A DNA stretch of 29,042 nt from JAJTHC01 sp044358835 (GTDB lineage Bacteria > Cyanobacteriota > Vampirovibrionia > Vampirovibrionales > JAJTHC01), in contig JBIKNF010000018.1 of NCBI GenBank assembly GCA_044358835.1, positions 1 through 29,042 of the forward strand, given 5' to 3'. Below the pieces are notes generated by a model. The model saw only the letters and a program-made list of their open reading frames with translations. It was not told where the DNA came from and ran no database searches. Positions 28,804 to 29,042 of this stretch are shown here, one piece after another (positions within the stretch are counted from its first letter, which is position 1; every line of letters begins with the position of its first letter). A program made the translations under genes and the position numbers.

Positions 28804-28947
28804 AGCTCCTTTTAGAGCTGGTGCTGGGATTTCTTGCTCCCTTCTTTAGCTGGTCGGTCGTCAGAGACCTTTGCTCCGCCAAAGGTCTCCAACACCTCTA
28901 AAGGCGGCTTAAGGGAGGGAGGGTCTTGGTCGCCCCCCTCCCTTAAG
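28804..28947. repeat. cluster of three hairpins after the capsid gene
   Basis: Three inverted repeats lie close together: AGCTC/GAGCT (28804-28808, 28815-28819), a perfect 10-bp GAGACCTTTG/CAAAGGTCTC (28864-28873, 28880-28889), and a perfect 12-bp CTTAAGGGAGGG/CCCTCCCTTAAG (28908-28919, 28936-28947). None has a T run. No gene is evident from 28791 to the end; the long frame there has no ribosome binding site and follows the repeats. This may be a transcript-end structure or a repetitive element. Confidence 0.6.
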
Positions 28948-29042
28948 AATCCCACCCCTCTCGCTTCTCCTTCGTTCCTGCCGTGCGCAAAATGTCTCGG
29001 AAGCCTCGCATTTAGTGCGCCGTCGGCAAGTTTTCTGTAATC

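Noticed and set aside
28834..29040. Plus-strand 68-codon frame at the right end
   Set aside because: It spans the perfect hairpins, lacks a ribosome binding site and has low-complexity Ser/Pro composition.

Overview
The window is bacterial chromosome of moderate GC, densely packed, with genes on both strands. Housekeeping genes are GC-richer; several accessory genes are clearly AT-richer. A flagellar gene, Tat translocase, a menaquinone/ubiquinone-type methyltransferase and a gyrase B with a Gram-negative-type C-terminal insertion indicate a motile, respiring, diderm-type bacterium. A vampirovibrionian ('Melainabacteria') or similar lineage is my impression only; no marker here proves it.

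Layout. 1-2.7 kb: SpoU/TrmH RNA methyltransferase and tatC (overlapping by 1 base), convergent with metF. 2.8-4.2 kb: manC (GDP-mannose synthesis). 4.3-5.2 kb: a small AT-rich gene interrupted at a C12 tract, then a gene-poor stretch with nested inverted repeats. 5.2-9.1 kb: gyrB and a GT-B glycosyltransferase, separated by a REP-like hairpin. 9.2-10.7 kb: an AT-rich NYN-domain gene overlapping ubiE/menG. 10.8-13.7 kb (minus strand): fliE preceded by a lytic transglycosylase, a YugP-like membrane zinc protease, and an unknown protein whose start region is full of C runs. 14.0-15.3 kb (minus): a 428-residue protein with a GDPH motif in a von Willebrand D/DUF1521-like domain, a possible self-cleaving secreted protein.

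15.7-19.9 kb is the branched-chain amino acid operon: a 37-codon leader peptide rich in Leu/Ile/Val, an intrinsic terminator, ilvB, an AT-rich membrane protein of unknown role, an IlvM-like ACT subunit, ilvC and a strong terminator. The last codons and stop of the leader carry an exact copy of the terminator's 3' arm, so the leader can form a competing antiterminator. This is a complete translation-coupled attenuator readable from the sequence and is the most notable finding.

19.98-20.15 kb holds seven iteron-like direct repeats of 21-22 bp plus one inverted copy. It is followed by a 964-residue P-loop ATPase with an alpha-solenoid C-terminus, a small possibly OB-fold protein, and nadD. 24.6-25.2 kb (minus) is a Doc/Fic toxin with a small upstream antitoxin candidate behind a near-consensus promoter. 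From 25.4 kb to the end lies a phage head module (portal, scaffold-like protein, major capsid protein) with REP-like hairpins between its genes. No terminase, integrase or tail gene is visible inside the window.
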